Source: Acinetobacter colistiniresistens (GTDB lineage Bacteria; Pseudomonadota; Gammaproteobacteria; Pseudomonadales; Moraxellaceae). From it: DNA of 64,000 nt. The translations under genes were made by a program, and so were the position numbers. The notes below the pieces were generated by a model. That model was not told the DNA's origin and made no database searches. It worked only from the letters and a program-made list of their open reading frames with translations. Every line of letters begins with the position of its first letter. Position 1 is the first letter of the stretch. The stretch lies in the NCBI RefSeq assembly GCF_000413935.1, contig NZ_KE340381.1, positions 348,939-412,938 on the forward strand, in the 5' to 3' direction. Positions 18,616 through 27,587 of the stretch are shown in pieces.

Positions 18616-20310
18616 ATGAATACTCAAGCATATGACTACATTATCATTGGCGCAGGATCTGCCGGAAATGTGCTCGCAACACGTCTGACTGAAGACAAAG
18701 ACGTGACTGTTTTACTCTTGGAAGCCGGTGGCCCAGACTACCGTTTAGATTTCCGTACTCAAATGCCAGCCGCTTTGGCTTTTCCTTTACAAGGCCGTCG
18801 CTATAACTGGGCCTATGAAACCGATCCTGAACCACACATGAACAATCGCCGTATGGAATGTGGTCGTGGTAAGGGCCTCGGTGGTTCTTCACTGATTAAC
18901 GGCATGTGCTATATCCGTGGTAATGCCATGGATCTGGATCAGTGGGCAAGCATGAAAGGTCTGGAAGACTGGAGCTACGCCGACTGCTTACCCTATTACA
19001 AAAAAGCCGAAACCCGCGATATTGGCGGCAATGACTATCATGGTGACCAAGGCCCTGTATCGGTGGCAACCCCTAAAAATGGCAATAACGTGCTGTTCCA
19101 TGCCATGGTTGAAGCAGGTGTACAAGCGGGTTATCCACGTACCGATGACTTAAATGGTTATCAACAAGAAGGTTTCGGTCCAATGGACCGTACCGTGACC
19201 CCTAAAGGTCGTCGTTCAAGTACCGCGCGTGGTTATTTGGATATGGCCAAAGGTCGTCCGAATTTAACCATCGTCACCCACGCCACCACCAATAAAATCC
19301 TGTTTAATCAAAAACAGGCGGTGGGTGTGGAATATATTATTGGCGCAGACCAAACCAATATGAAACAGGCACAGGCCAAACGTGAAGTGTTGCTTTGCGC
19401 AGGTGCGATTGCCTCACCACAAATTTTACAACGTTCAGGCGTGGGTGAAAGTACCTTCCTGAAATCGATGGATATTGATGTGGTGCATGATTTGCCCGGT
19501 GTGGGTGAGAACCTGCAAGATCACTTGGAAATGTACTTGCAATATCAATGCAAGCAACCTGTGTCACTTTACCCTGCGTTGCAATGGTATAACCAACCTG
19601 CGATTGGTGCTGAATGGTTATTCAATGGCACAGGTGTGGGTGCAAGTAACCAGTTCGAAGCAGGCGGCTTTATCCGCAGTTCTGAAGAATTTGACTGGCC
19701 GAATATCCAGTACCACTTCTTGCCTGTGGCGATTAACTACAACGGCAGTAATGCAGTAAAAGAGCATGGCTTCCAAGCCCATGTTGGTTCAATGCGCTCG
19801 CCTTCGCGTGGTCGCATCAAGCTCAAATCAAAAGATCCGTTTGAACATCCAAGTATCTTGTTTAACTACATGTCTACAGAACAAGACTGGCGTGAATTCC
19901 GTGATGCAATCCGTATCACCCGTGAAATCATGGCGCAGCCTGCGCTTGATCCGTATCGTGGTGAAGAAATCAGTCCGGGTAAACACATCCAGACCGATGC
20001 AGAACTGGATGAGTTCGTACGTAGCCATGCGGAAACAGCATTCCATCCTTCATGTAGCTGCAAGATGGGTGAAGATGATATGGCGGTGGTCGATGGACAA
20101 GGTCGCGTACATGGCGTACAAGGCTTACGTGTGGTCGATGCTTCCATCATGCCATTGATCATTACCGGTAACTTAAATGCCACCACCATTATGATCGCAG
20201 AAAAAATTGCCGATCAAATCCGTGGTCAAAAACTCCCTCGTTCTGAGGCAGGCTATTACAAAGCAGGTACAGCACCTGTACGTCAAGCGCCGTTACGTTC
20301 AATACTATAA
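18616..20310 (+). CDS. betA: Choline dehydrogenase
   Basis: 564 residues, GMC oxidoreductase family. The FAD motif [19 protein letters not shown] is at the N terminus, followed by [19 protein letters not shown], and a C-terminal HPSCSCKMG region with the catalytic His and a late Asn ([15 protein letters not shown]). It oxidises choline to betaine aldehyde at the membrane, donating electrons to the respiratory chain. It lies 90 bp after betB behind a GGATAACG ribosome-binding site and is the last of the bet enzymes. Confidence 0.96.
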   Translation: MNTQAYDYIIIGAGSAGNVLATRLTEDKDVTVLLLEAGGPDYRLDFRTQMPAALAFPLQGRRYNWAYETDPEPHMNNRRMECGRGKGLGGSSLINGMCYIRGNAMDLDQWASMKGLEDWSYADCLPYYKKAETRDIGGNDYHGDQGPVSVATPKNGNNVLFHAMVEAGVQAGYPRTDDLNGYQQEGFGPMDRTVTPKGRRSSTARGYLDMAKGRPNLTIVTHATTNKILFNQKQAVGVEYIIGADQTNMKQAQAKREVLLCAGAIASPQILQRSGVGESTFLKSMDIDVVHDLPGVGENLQDHLEMYLQYQCKQPVSLYPALQWYNQPAIGAEWLFNGTGVGASNQFEAGGFIRSSEEFDWPNIQYHFLPVAINYNGSNAVKEHGFQAHVGSMRSPSRGRIKLKSKDPFEHPSILFNYMSTEQDWREFRDAIRITREIMAQPALDPYRGEEISPGKHIQTDAELDEFVRSHAETAFHPSCSCKMGEDDMAVVDGQGRVHGVQGLRVVDASIMPLIITGNLNATTIMIAEKIADQIRGQKLPRSEAGYYKAGTAPVRQAPLRSIL

Positions 20311-20327
20311 GGAAGAAATTCCTCAGG

Positions 20328-20354
20328 GATACCCGAAGCTCAGCTTCGGGTATC
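20328..20354 (+). terminator. Perfect 13-bp-arm hairpin between betA and the porin gene
   Basis: GATACCCGAAGCT and AGCTTCGGGTATC are exact complements separated by one base, 17 bp after the betA stop and just before the porin ribosome-binding site. There is no T-run, so it may attenuate or process the transcript rather than terminate it fully. Confidence 0.55.
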
Positions 20355-20374
20355 ACTTCATTCAGGGAGAAATG

Positions 20375-21154
20375 ATGAAAAAATTATTATTGATTGCACC
20401 CTTCGCTTTTTCTTTTCAAAGCACGCATGCCACTGAACCGACCTCACCTTACTCTGCTAATATCACTGCAGCCAGCCAATACGTTTCACGTGGTTTTCAA
20501 CAAACTTGGGGTAAAACCGCCTTGCAAGGTGGATTGGACTACAACCATAGCAGCGGTTTTTATGCAGGCACTTGGGCATCGACCGTAAGTGATCATTTTA
20601 TTCGGGATGCCTCGGTCGAGTGGGATGTGTATACCGGCTATAGCCACAGTTTTGGCGATATCACCGTTGGCACTAAAGTCGCCTATTACTATTATCCCGG
20701 CGCGAAAACCACAGCCGAAACAGGCAATAGCCGCTTTGATTATGGAGAAATTATTCCTGAAATCAGCTACGGCCCGCTCAGCGTAAAATATGCCATCACC
20801 TATACCCAAGATTATTTTGGCAATAATTCGGATACTTTAGGCATCGGCAACAATAAGCACTCACGTGGCTCAGGTTATCTGGATGTCAATTGGCATCAAC
20901 CAATCACACAAGGTTGGTCAGTCAATGCGCATTATGGCAACCAGCGCATTAAAAACTTTTCTGCCGCCAACTTCCAAGATGCCAGCTTTGCCGTCAACAA
21001 AGAACTGCCTTATAACCTTTCCAGCAGTTTGACCTATAGCAAGGCATGGGATAAAGACAGTTTTTATCAGCAATACAGCAATGGCAATCCTAACGCCAAA
21101 GTCTCCAATCCGATTGATTCAACCGTGACTCTATCATTGACCAAAAGCTTCTAA
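20375..21154 (+). CDS. TorF-family putative outer-membrane porin
   Basis: About 260 residues. Start chosen at the second of two adjacent ATGs (20372/20375), 5 bp after AGGGAGA; the frame is open further upstream through the end of betA but that part is not protein-like for this family. A signal peptide (KKLLLIAPFAFSFQSTHA) is followed by SPYSANITAASQYVSRGFQQTWGKTALQGG, the conserved start of TorF/TIGR02001 proteins, and by alternating beta-strands ending in aromatic Phe (LSLTKSF). Its position after betA suggests an outer-membrane pore for choline or related solutes, but that is inference. Confidence 0.8.
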   Translation: MKKLLLIAPFAFSFQSTHATEPTSPYSANITAASQYVSRGFQQTWGKTALQGGLDYNHSSGFYAGTWASTVSDHFIRDASVEWDVYTGYSHSFGDITVGTKVAYYYYPGAKTTAETGNSRFDYGEIIPEISYGPLSVKYAITYTQDYFGNNSDTLGIGNNKHSRGSGYLDVNWHQPITQGWSVNAHYGNQRIKNFSAANFQDASFAVNKELPYNLSSSLTYSKAWDKDSFYQQYSNGNPNAKVSNPIDSTVTLSLTKSF

Positions 21155-21182
21155 TCCTAGCTGGATCAAGTCTTCTGACATA

Positions 21183-21212
21183 AAAAAGCCGCTTCATTGC
21201 AAGCGGCTTTTT
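21183..21212. terminator. Bidirectional terminator
   Basis: AAAAAGCCGCTT and AAGCGGCTTTTT form a 12-bp stem with a 6-nt loop between the convergent porin and alcohol dehydrogenase genes. Confidence 0.9.
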
Positions 21213-21225
21213 AGAATCTTGGATA

Positions 21226-22401
21226 TTAAGGCTTGATCAGTTCAATCGTTGCGCCTGCACGTTTTGGATCAATCAGAATCTTGGCATGTTGTTCTGGATC
21301 ACGCAGCGCCTCAAAGGCATTGCCCACCCCCTCCAAGCCGACTACACCCGTAATCAATGGCGAACAATCGACTTTACCTTCTGCAATCATATGCAGCGTG
21401 TCACGGAATTCAAGTGGTGTATAACCCAATACATATTGGATTTCCAATTCCTTATTAATCGCCAATGCAGGTTCGATCTTGTCGCTTTGCATACACACGC
21501 CCACTCCGACGATACGTGAGAACAGTGGCGCACCTTCCAAGATTTGCTGCATGATCCCAGCCACGCCCACGCACTCAAAAATTACTGGGCGCTTTGGCAA
21601 TATGCCAAGCTTATCCCCGACGCGCATGGCATTGACCCACGGTAATGAGTAAGTCTGAACCTTGTCAAAAATCCCCATCCCCATATTCACTGCTTCAGAG
21701 ACATTGCCCAATAAACCCAGCTCTTTCCAACTGCTAAATGGCGATTGCTGTTTAGGGTCAATCAAGATATCGGCACCACATTGCTCAGCCAAACGACGGC
21801 GGTTTGGTGAAAAATCACTAGCAACCACCGTTTTAACGCCTGCGGCCTTAAGCATAATAATCACACCCAAACCAACTGGACCACAACCAATCACGATGGC
21901 TGGCTCATTTTTCTTGATTCGACTACGACGTACTGCATGCAGTGCAACAGCCATTGGCTCAGTCAGCGCTGCACTGTCCGCATCTAGACCATTCGGCACT
22001 TCAAACATCAGACTGGATTGCACCAAAACCTGCTCTGCATAACCACCTGAAGCACTCGGTGACAGGCCCGTAGGAACATAGCCTTGTGGATCAACATTTA
22101 ACAAGGGCATGGCACAAACCAAAGTATCTGCTTTCAATTTACGTCGTGTTTTTAGGCCATAATCCAAGACTTTGCCACAGAACTCATGCCCGAAAACCAA
22201 TTTATCCGAGGACTTTGCCACCCCATTAAAGCCGACGCGTGCTGCCAGATCATGCATGTGATCACAGTGATGTTGCATATGTAAATCCGAACCACAGATA
22301 CCGCAACGTACTACTTCAAGTAAGACTTGTCCCTTTGCAGGAACCAATTGAACACTGTCTTTCAGTTTCAGCTCAGCGTTATGACAAATCAAAGATTTCA
22401 T
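21226..22401 (-). CDS. Zinc-dependent medium-chain alcohol dehydrogenase-like protein
   Basis: 391 residues. Catalytic zinc ligands are visible in CGICGSDLHMQHH and GHEFCGKV, and a Rossmann motif AIVIGCGPVGLGV follows. The four-cysteine structural-zinc lobe is absent; the equivalent region reads VPTGLSPSASGGYAEQ, as in several MDR branches that lack structural zinc. A long loop around residues 40-60 (CDHMHDLAARVGFNGVAKS) is an insertion. The substrate is unknown. GGAAAG precedes the ATG. Confidence 0.87.
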   Translation of the reverse strand: MKSLICHNAELKLKDSVQLVPAKGQVLLEVVRCGICGSDLHMQHHCDHMHDLAARVGFNGVAKSSDKLVFGHEFCGKVLDYGLKTRRKLKADTLVCAMPLLNVDPQGYVPTGLSPSASGGYAEQVLVQSSLMFEVPNGLDADSAALTEPMAVALHAVRRSRIKKNEPAIVIGCGPVGLGVIIMLKAAGVKTVVASDFSPNRRRLAEQCGADILIDPKQQSPFSSWKELGLLGNVSEAVNMGMGIFDKVQTYSLPWVNAMRVGDKLGILPKRPVIFECVGVAGIMQQILEGAPLFSRIVGVGVCMQSDKIEPALAINKELEIQYVLGYTPLEFRDTLHMIAEGKVDCSPLITGVVGLEGVGNAFEALRDPEQHAKILIDPKRAGATIELIKP

Positions 22402-22662
22402 AGGATGCTTTCCTTTTTTGTTTTATTCCCATTGTTTACCTTCAGCACTTTAACCTGTTGCAGTATCAAGCAAACAACACATGACTCAATCCTGACAAGG
22501 ATAATTGTCAAAAACTATGACCGAAATATCAATATCTCAAAGCAATAAAGTCAGCCAGAAAATTATGCATAAACAAGAGAGGGAGTTTAAGATGTTCAAA
22601 CTCTAAAATTTTAGAAAAGTACATAGCAACACTTCACATCACAGCTCAACCCAAAGCTATTT

Positions 22663-23020
22663 TTACTCAGCATCCAAATCGATATATCGGCCCGTTTCCC
22701 CATAAATATTATATTGTTTTAAGTGATAACCAGACACAGACTCATCTATCAAATAATAATTATGGTCTTTAAACGCAATTTTGAAATAATTCTGAAAATT
22801 AATACTCTGAAAAATATTCTTCTCTATTGAAAAACAAGGATAACCTTCACAAATGTAGATTTGAACAAAATTATAATTTTTAGCTCGAATCTCATTAAAA
22901 ATATCAGAAGGAATATAAATAGAAAGCCTCAAGATCGATACAAAATAATCGTATTCCCGCCATCCTGGCAAGCTAGTCAAGTTTTTGATAAATCATATCA
23001 ATATCAAAATCCTTATCCAT
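22663..23020 (-). pseudogene. Frameshifted small hypothetical gene
   Basis: From ATG 23020 the frame reads MDKDFDIDMIYQKLD and stops at a TAG. One base over, the sequence continues as TSLPGWREYDYFVSILRLS and runs to the stop at 22663 (about 105 codons). The join falls at a CAAAAACTT run, a common slippage spot. No Shine-Dalgarno site fits a start at the second part, whose only candidate is a TTG. The product is probably one 118-residue protein broken by an indel, or the read contains an error. No family recognised. Confidence 0.55.
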
Positions 23021-23129
23021 ACTGACTTCTATATTATTCACCACAAGCAAAACCTTATTTTATTTAGTATCAATGTTTTATCAAATTTCAAAGAAATACC
23101 ATGATCTCTTATACCAGACTGGATTAAAA

Positions 23130-23160
23130 TAAAAAGAGCTAAGGAAAATACCTTAGCTCC
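23130..23160 (-). terminator. Terminator of the GMC oxidoreductase gene
   Basis: GAGCTAAGG and CCTTAGCTC form a 9-bp stem with an AAAATA loop; on the minus strand it is followed by TTTTTATTTT. Confidence 0.85.
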
Positions 23161-23175
23161 ACAATAACTTAGAAC

Positions 23176-24780
23176 TTATTTCCAAGTTTGACGAATCAAA
23201 TCCACCGCTTTTTCAGCAATCATAATTGCAGGCGCATTGGTATTGCCATTGACTACAGTTGGCATAATCGACGCATCAATCACACGCAGCCCTTCAATGC
23301 CATATACTTTTAGCTCAGGATCGACCACCGCCATCTCATCTACACCCATTTTACAACTGCCAACGGGGTGATAGACCGTGTCGACACGTTGGCGCAAAAT
23401 CTCACGAATTTCATCATCAGATTGCACATTCACTGTAAACATATCTTCTTTAATTTTTTCACTTAAAGCAGGTGCATTCATTAACTTTTGCGTGACTTTA
23501 AACCCATCGACCATATCTTGCAGATCTTGTTCATCTTCAAGGAATTTAAAGTCGATTAATAATGGATCATCAACATTTTTACCACTGAGTTTGACTGAAC
23601 CCCGCGCACGCGGATTCAGCAAGCAGACATGGCATGAAATCCCATGCCCCATATGCATGGTTCGCGCATGGTTATCCACTACCGCAATCACAAAATGCAA
23701 CTGTAGATTCGGCTTATCCAACTCAGGACGACTTTTTAAGAAACCACCACATTCAGCAAAATTGGTCGTAATCAAACCACGACGTTCTTTACGATAACGC
23801 CCGATCTGTTTGACCAAATCAATACTGCCCCCAACTGACACCCCAAAGGTTCCTTCCATTTGCTTGGTCTTATAAGCAAAAATAAAGTCAGGATGATCAT
23901 GTAGGTTTTCACCAACACCTGCTAAATCTTTAATTACAGGGATACCGTGTTTTTCCAGTTCTTGACGTGGACCAATCCCCGACAGCATCAAGACTTGTGG
24001 CGATTGGAATGCCCCAGCTGACAACAAGACTTCTTTATTGGCACGAACAACTGTGCTTTGTCCGTTGTGTTTATATTCCACCCCGACTGCACGACCATTT
24101 TCAATCACAATACGGGCAACTTTAGCTTGAGTGATCACCTGTAAATTCGGGCGTTTACCTAAATAAGGAAACAGGTAACCGCGCGCTGCGCTCCAACGTT
24201 CGCCATTTTTTTGTGTGACCTGATAAACCCCTAGCCCTTCTTGTTCTGCGCCATTAAAGTCATCATTGAGTGGATAATTGACCTGCTTCGCAGCTTCAAC
24301 AAAGGTCTTTTGATATGGATTGTCAGAATGTAATTCACTGACATTCAATGGCCCGTGTTGACCATGATATTCATTACGAATGCGCTCGTTATGCTCTGAT
24401 TTTATAAAGTATGGCAATACATCCTGATAAGACCATCCTGTATTGCCTAAAGCAGCCCAATGGTCATAGTCGCTATGATGTCCACGGATGTAGACCATCG
24501 CATTGATCGCAGAACTGCCACCTAAGCATTTTCCACGAGGTTGATAACCTTTACGCCCATTTAAACCTTTTTGTGGAATGGTTTCTAAAGCCCAGTTATT
24601 AATTTTAGTTGGAATACTGATCACCGCTGCTGAAGGTGTATTCACCAACCAGCTATTTCCATCACCACCAGCTTCTAATAAACATACCGAAATATTTGGG
24701 TTCTCAGATAATCGCCCAGCCAATACCGAGCCTGCCGAACCACCACCTATAATTACAAAATCAAAAGCTGTTTCTGTCAT
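23176..24780 (-). CDS. GMC-family FAD oxidoreductase (choline dehydrogenase/AlkJ-like)
   Basis: 534 residues from ATG 24780 (MTETAFDFVIIGGGSAGS). The open frame extends 28 codons upstream but lacks a good start there. GMC signatures: FVIIGGGSAGSVLAGRL (FAD), GGSSAINAMVYIRGHHSDYDHW, a GAFQSPQVLMLSGIG region, and a C-terminal VYHPVGSCKMG with the catalytic His plus VNGNTNAPAIMIAEK. It is clearly paralogous to betA but far from the bet operon, so an aliphatic alcohol is a more likely substrate than choline. This is inference. Confidence 0.87.
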   Translation of the reverse strand: MTETAFDFVIIGGGSAGSVLAGRLSENPNISVCLLEAGGDGNSWLVNTPSAAVISIPTKINNWALETIPQKGLNGRKGYQPRGKCLGGSSAINAMVYIRGHHSDYDHWAALGNTGWSYQDVLPYFIKSEHNERIRNEYHGQHGPLNVSELHSDNPYQKTFVEAAKQVNYPLNDDFNGAEQEGLGVYQVTQKNGERWSAARGYLFPYLGKRPNLQVITQAKVARIVIENGRAVGVEYKHNGQSTVVRANKEVLLSAGAFQSPQVLMLSGIGPRQELEKHGIPVIKDLAGVGENLHDHPDFIFAYKTKQMEGTFGVSVGGSIDLVKQIGRYRKERRGLITTNFAECGGFLKSRPELDKPNLQLHFVIAVVDNHARTMHMGHGISCHVCLLNPRARGSVKLSGKNVDDPLLIDFKFLEDEQDLQDMVDGFKVTQKLMNAPALSEKIKEDMFTVNVQSDDEIREILRQRVDTVYHPVGSCKMGVDEMAVVDPELKVYGIEGLRVIDASIMPTVVNGNTNAPAIMIAEKAVDLIRQTWK

Positions 24781-25172
24781 CTCTATACTCTGTTTTTTCT
24801 TTTTAAAAAGTGGAAGCATTATGCCGAATACAACATTTAAATACTGTTGTAGTTGTCTAACCAATTTATTTCATTAAGAGCAACTTAACTGCAACGCAAT
24901 AAAAGCGCAATAGCCAAATCCAGCAGTCGCGTTGTTGTAAAAAGAGAGTCGATCAGAAATTGATAAACCACTTCTTTATATTACTCATTAGCTTTAGAAA
25001 AATGCGCTGAATAGTCCTGCTAATCAACACTTCAAGCTTATTCATTTAACAGATCAGGTCAATGTTTGCATTTCGCTTTACTTTGAATGGCTGAACCAAG
25101 TAAATAAACAATTTATTAGTTTTATTAAAACAAGTTTTTTAAATAACTGAATATTATTTACTGGATAACATA
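24781..25172. other. Intergenic region between divergent GMC and PAAR genes
   Basis: About 390 bp without a supported gene on either strand. It must contain the promoters of both flanking genes. No clear operator or repeat was seen. Confidence 0.5.
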
Positions 25173-25703
25173 ATGAAAGCACTCATCACCAAAGGCTGCC
25201 ATACAGACCATGGCGGCATTATACAAGAGGCTGACCACACCTTTCTCATTGAAGGTATTCCAGCACATGTAGAAGGCATGAAGCACTACTGCCCCAGATG
25301 TAAAGTGATGGCTACAGCTCAATCCTCAGGCAGAGGTTTTTTAATTTCAGGCACCAGAACAATTATTATGGCAGGTGACAAAGCCACTTGTGGTGCGACT
25401 TTTTTCCCGAGTCAAAGCCTTGTGGTGAGAGATGCTGGGGGCGGTTCAAATCCTAATAGCTCATCTGCTGTCAGCAACTTTCTCAATACCAGCAGTCCTC
25501 AAGTTTTTGATGAGCAAGTTGCAGCTGAGTTTAGTTTTGCCGAAGGTATGCCCTACTTGATCGAAACAGCTGAGGGTAAAATCTTTCAAGGTACAATTGG
25601 CGCTGATGGAAAACTACCACGGATTGAAACTGAGGGACATGCTTCTTATAAGCTCTATTTAGGTGAAGAAGCACTCACCAAGCGTGGTGGTGATGCCAGT
25701 TAA
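25173..25703 (+). CDS. PAAR-domain protein of the type VI secretion system
   Basis: 176 residues. Residues about 1-95 form a PAAR domain (KALITKGCHTDHGGII, then GIPAHVEG, CPRC, a TRTIIMAGDKATCGATF segment) that would cap the VgrG spike tip. Residues about 110-176 form a beta-rich extension (ETAEGKIFQGTIGADGKL) seen on effector-carrying PAAR proteins. The stop overlaps the next start by 11 bp, tying it to the amidase gene and marking the effector as the cargo of this spike. No other T6SS structural gene is in the window. Confidence 0.9.
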   Translation: MKALITKGCHTDHGGIIQEADHTFLIEGIPAHVEGMKHYCPRCKVMATAQSSGRGFLISGTRTIIMAGDKATCGATFFPSQSLVVRDAGGGSNPNSSSAVSNFLNTSSPQVFDEQVAAEFSFAEGMPYLIETAEGKIFQGTIGADGKLPRIETEGHASYKLYLGEEALTKRGGDAS

Positions 25704-26319
25704 TCAATCAGGGACAGTTAAAACAAATCCCAAACGAGGTTCTGTTGCGGCTTGTAGTATGGTGGGAATCGTCCCGATTACCTTTAAAGAACTATGGGAT
25801 AATTACTATGGTGACAAAACTCCGCCATATAACATTAATGGACAAGCCCCTAAAGGGTTTGAAAATCAATGTGCAATTCGAATGAGTGTGACTTTGCATA
25901 AAGTAGGCGTGAAGATGACTACTTTTTCTCAGAACAATCTTAAACCTGAAGGGAAAGCACCTACACTTGGTCGTATTGTATTAAACAATAAAGCGACAGC
26001 AACAAGAGCAAATGAAATGGCGATCTGGCTTCAAACAAGACCTGTTTGTGGAATTGGCCCTGCTATCGTCATAACAGGGAGAGATTGGCAATCAAAAATC
26101 AAAGGTAAAACAGGAATAATATTTTTCGGAGAGTATTGGGAACGCGATGATGAAAGTGCAGATGCAGCGAGCGGTGGACATATAGATTTATGGAATGGGA
26201 AATCACTAACTCCCAATTGGGCTTCAATGTTCCGCTTTACGCTCGGTATCAATAGAATATTCTATTTATATGCTGATTTAGGTAAATCTAAAAGAATTTG
26301 GTTTTTCGAGGTAAAATAG
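25693..26319 (+). CDS. Tae4-like type VI amidase effector
   Basis: 208 residues from ATG 25693, inside the PAAR gene in another frame. Tae4 hallmarks: FENQCAIRMSVTL with the catalytic Cys near residue 60, and GGHIDLWNG with the His/Asp pair near residues 163-165. Tae4 enzymes cleave peptide cross-links in the peptidoglycan of competitor cells after T6SS delivery to the periplasm. No signal peptide, as expected for T6SS cargo. A GTG ten codons upstream is in frame but less likely. The two downstream genes are placed as immunity genes. Confidence 0.9.
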   Translation: MPVNQSGTVKTNPKRGSVAACSMVGIVPITFKELWDNYYGDKTPPYNINGQAPKGFENQCAIRMSVTLHKVGVKMTTFSQNNLKPEGKAPTLGRIVLNNKATATRANEMAIWLQTRPVCGIGPAIVITGRDWQSKIKGKTGIIFFGEYWERDDESADAASGGHIDLWNGKSLTPNWASMFRFTLGINRIFYLYADLGKSKRIWFFEVK

Positions 26320-26633
26320 TGAAAAAAATAATATATCCAATTTTAAGTATCATCCTTGTAATAATTATTTTTTTTGGTCTACCTCTAATCTATGAGTTTA
26401 TGATTCCTCATTCATCTGTATGTGCTGAAGGGTGTGACCCAGCATTTAGGAAATTTGTATTTTCGTTTGGTCTTATAAGTTTAATCATCGCACCAATACT
26501 TGGTTACTTATTAGCAAAAAAAACTGTTAATCGTAAAAATATTTATTCCATTCTTGCCTTCTATTTAATGATTTATTTAGTCATTGTTTGGTACAGCACA
26601 GGTTATGGCTATGGACTAAATCTAAGCTACTAA
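26319..26633 (+). CDS. Small membrane protein, probable Tae4 immunity protein (copy 1)
   Basis: 104 residues from a GTG sharing one base with the effector stop (TAGTG), so it is translationally coupled. Three predicted transmembrane helices (about 4-26, 45-66, 76-95). A loop with CAEGC lies between TM1 and TM2 and a GYGYGLNLSY tail follows TM3; both would face the periplasm, where Tae4 acts. Classical Tai4 proteins are soluble periplasmic proteins, so this is a different protein type. The immunity role is inferred from position. Confidence 0.7.
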   Translation: MKKIIYPILSIILVIIIFFGLPLIYEFMIPHSSVCAEGCDPAFRKFVFSFGLISLIIAPILGYLLAKKTVNRKNIYSILAFYLMIYLVIVWYSTGYGYGLNLSY

Positions 26634-26645
26634 TTTTGAGGTCAA

Positions 26646-26963
26646 ATGATAAAAAAGATTATATACCCTATCTTAGGTCTCATCATTATCATTGTTTTAA
26701 TGCAACTTTCGCATGAAATTTTTATTAACTTATTAAAACATAAAAAGCCATGTATAGAAGGTTGTAGTGGTTCATTTAAGAACTTTTTAATGATCTACAC
26801 TTGGTTTTGGTTCATCTTAAGCATGTTGGCTGGTTACCTTATAGCGGCAAGAAAAGCTAGCTATAAATTCATCATGATCTTAGTTCTTATATTTTTAATC
26901 TCTACATTTATCGTGAATTGGTACGCCTCGACCTATGGCTACGGACTCAATTTAAGTTATTAA
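26646..26963 (+). CDS. Small membrane protein, probable immunity paralogue (copy 2)
   Basis: 105 residues, paralogous to the gene 12 bp upstream: both start KKIIYPIL, carry a C-x-EGC loop (CIEGCSGSFKNF here) and end in YGYGLNLSY, while the rest has diverged. Same three-helix plan. The ATG follows TTGAGGTCAA. A tandem duplicate of an immunity gene is a common way to keep resistance to variant effectors. Confidence 0.7.
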   Translation: MIKKIIYPILGLIIIIVLMQLSHEIFINLLKHKKPCIEGCSGSFKNFLMIYTWFWFILSMLAGYLIAARKASYKFIMILVLIFLISTFIVNWYASTYGYGLNLSY

Positions 26964-26982
26964 ATTCAAAAAATCCAGACGT

Positions 26983-27010
26983 AAAAAAACCGCTAACTTA
27001 GCGGTATTTT
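26983..27010 (+). terminator. Terminator of the PAAR-effector-immunity operon
   Basis: ACCGCTA and TAGCGGT form a 7-bp stem around ACT, preceded by an A-run and followed by ATTTTAT. Confidence 0.75.
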
Positions 27011-27029
27011 ATCTCATCTTTTAAGATGA

Positions 27030-27106
27030 TGGTCGGAGCAGTAGGATTCGAACCTACGACCCCCTGGTCCCAAACCAGGTGCACTACCAGGCTGTGCTAT
27101 GCTCCG
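27030..27106 (-). tRNA. tRNA-Pro (anticodon TGG), copy 1
   Basis: 77 nt including encoded CCA. The acceptor CGGAGCA pairs with TGCTCCG. The anticodon loop TTTGGGA lies within CCTGG/CCAGG, reading TGG. The TPsiC arm contains GGTTCGAATCC. Identical in sequence to the copy at 27368. Confidence 0.97.
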
Positions 27107-27110
27107 AAAT

Positions 27111-27187
27111 TGGGGTGAATGACGGGATTCGAACCCGCGACAACCGGAATCACAATCCGGGGCTCTACCAACTGAGCTACATCCACC
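27111..27187 (-). tRNA. tRNA-His (anticodon GTG)
   Basis: 77 nt including the extra 5' G typical of tRNA-His and an encoded CCA. GGTGGATG pairs with CATTCACC (one G-U). The anticodon loop TTGTGAT sits in a CCGGA/TCCGG stem. Confidence 0.97.
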
Positions 27188-27222
27188 ATCAAAACTTTGA
27201 TTCTATATACCAAGCTGCCAAA

Positions 27223-27299
27223 TGGCGCGCCTGACAGGATTCGAACCTGTGACCATCCGCTTAGAAGGCGGATGCTCTATCCAACTGAGCTACAGGCGC
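27223..27299 (-). tRNA. tRNA-Arg (anticodon TCT)
   Basis: 77 nt including CCA. GCGCCTG pairs with CAGGCGC, the D-arm reads GCTCAGTTGGATAGAGC, and the anticodon loop CTTCTAA reads TCT. Confidence 0.97.
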
Positions 27300-27367
27300 A
27301 TAACGATGATAATACTATCACGATACTTCGCCGATATTTAAAACTATGTTTTTCAACATATTTTAAA

Positions 27368-27444
27368 TGGTCGGAGCAGTAGGATTCGAACCTACGACCC
27401 CCTGGTCCCAAACCAGGTGCACTACCAGGCTGTGCTATGCTCCG
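27368..27444 (-). tRNA. tRNA-Pro (anticodon TGG), copy 2
   Basis: 77-nt duplicate of the tRNA-Pro at 27030, with the same acceptor, anticodon and TPsiC arms and encoded CCA. Being furthest upstream on the minus strand, it is the first of the four-tRNA cluster. Confidence 0.97.
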
Positions 27445-27587
27445 ATTTCTTTTCAGCTTTTATTGTATCGCACATCGTGCGGTACGGTGTGCATTCTAGG
27501 CGCGACGCCTTAGAACGTCAACACCTATTTTCCAAAAAACTAATAAATCCTTATCAAATGTATATTTAACAAGCATTTTCAGACATT

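Noticed and set aside
27030..27444. tRNA cluster considered as an integration (att) site for an island
   Set aside because: All four tRNAs are complete and no direct repeat of a tRNA 3' end was noticed nearby; the two tRNA-Pro genes are full duplicates.
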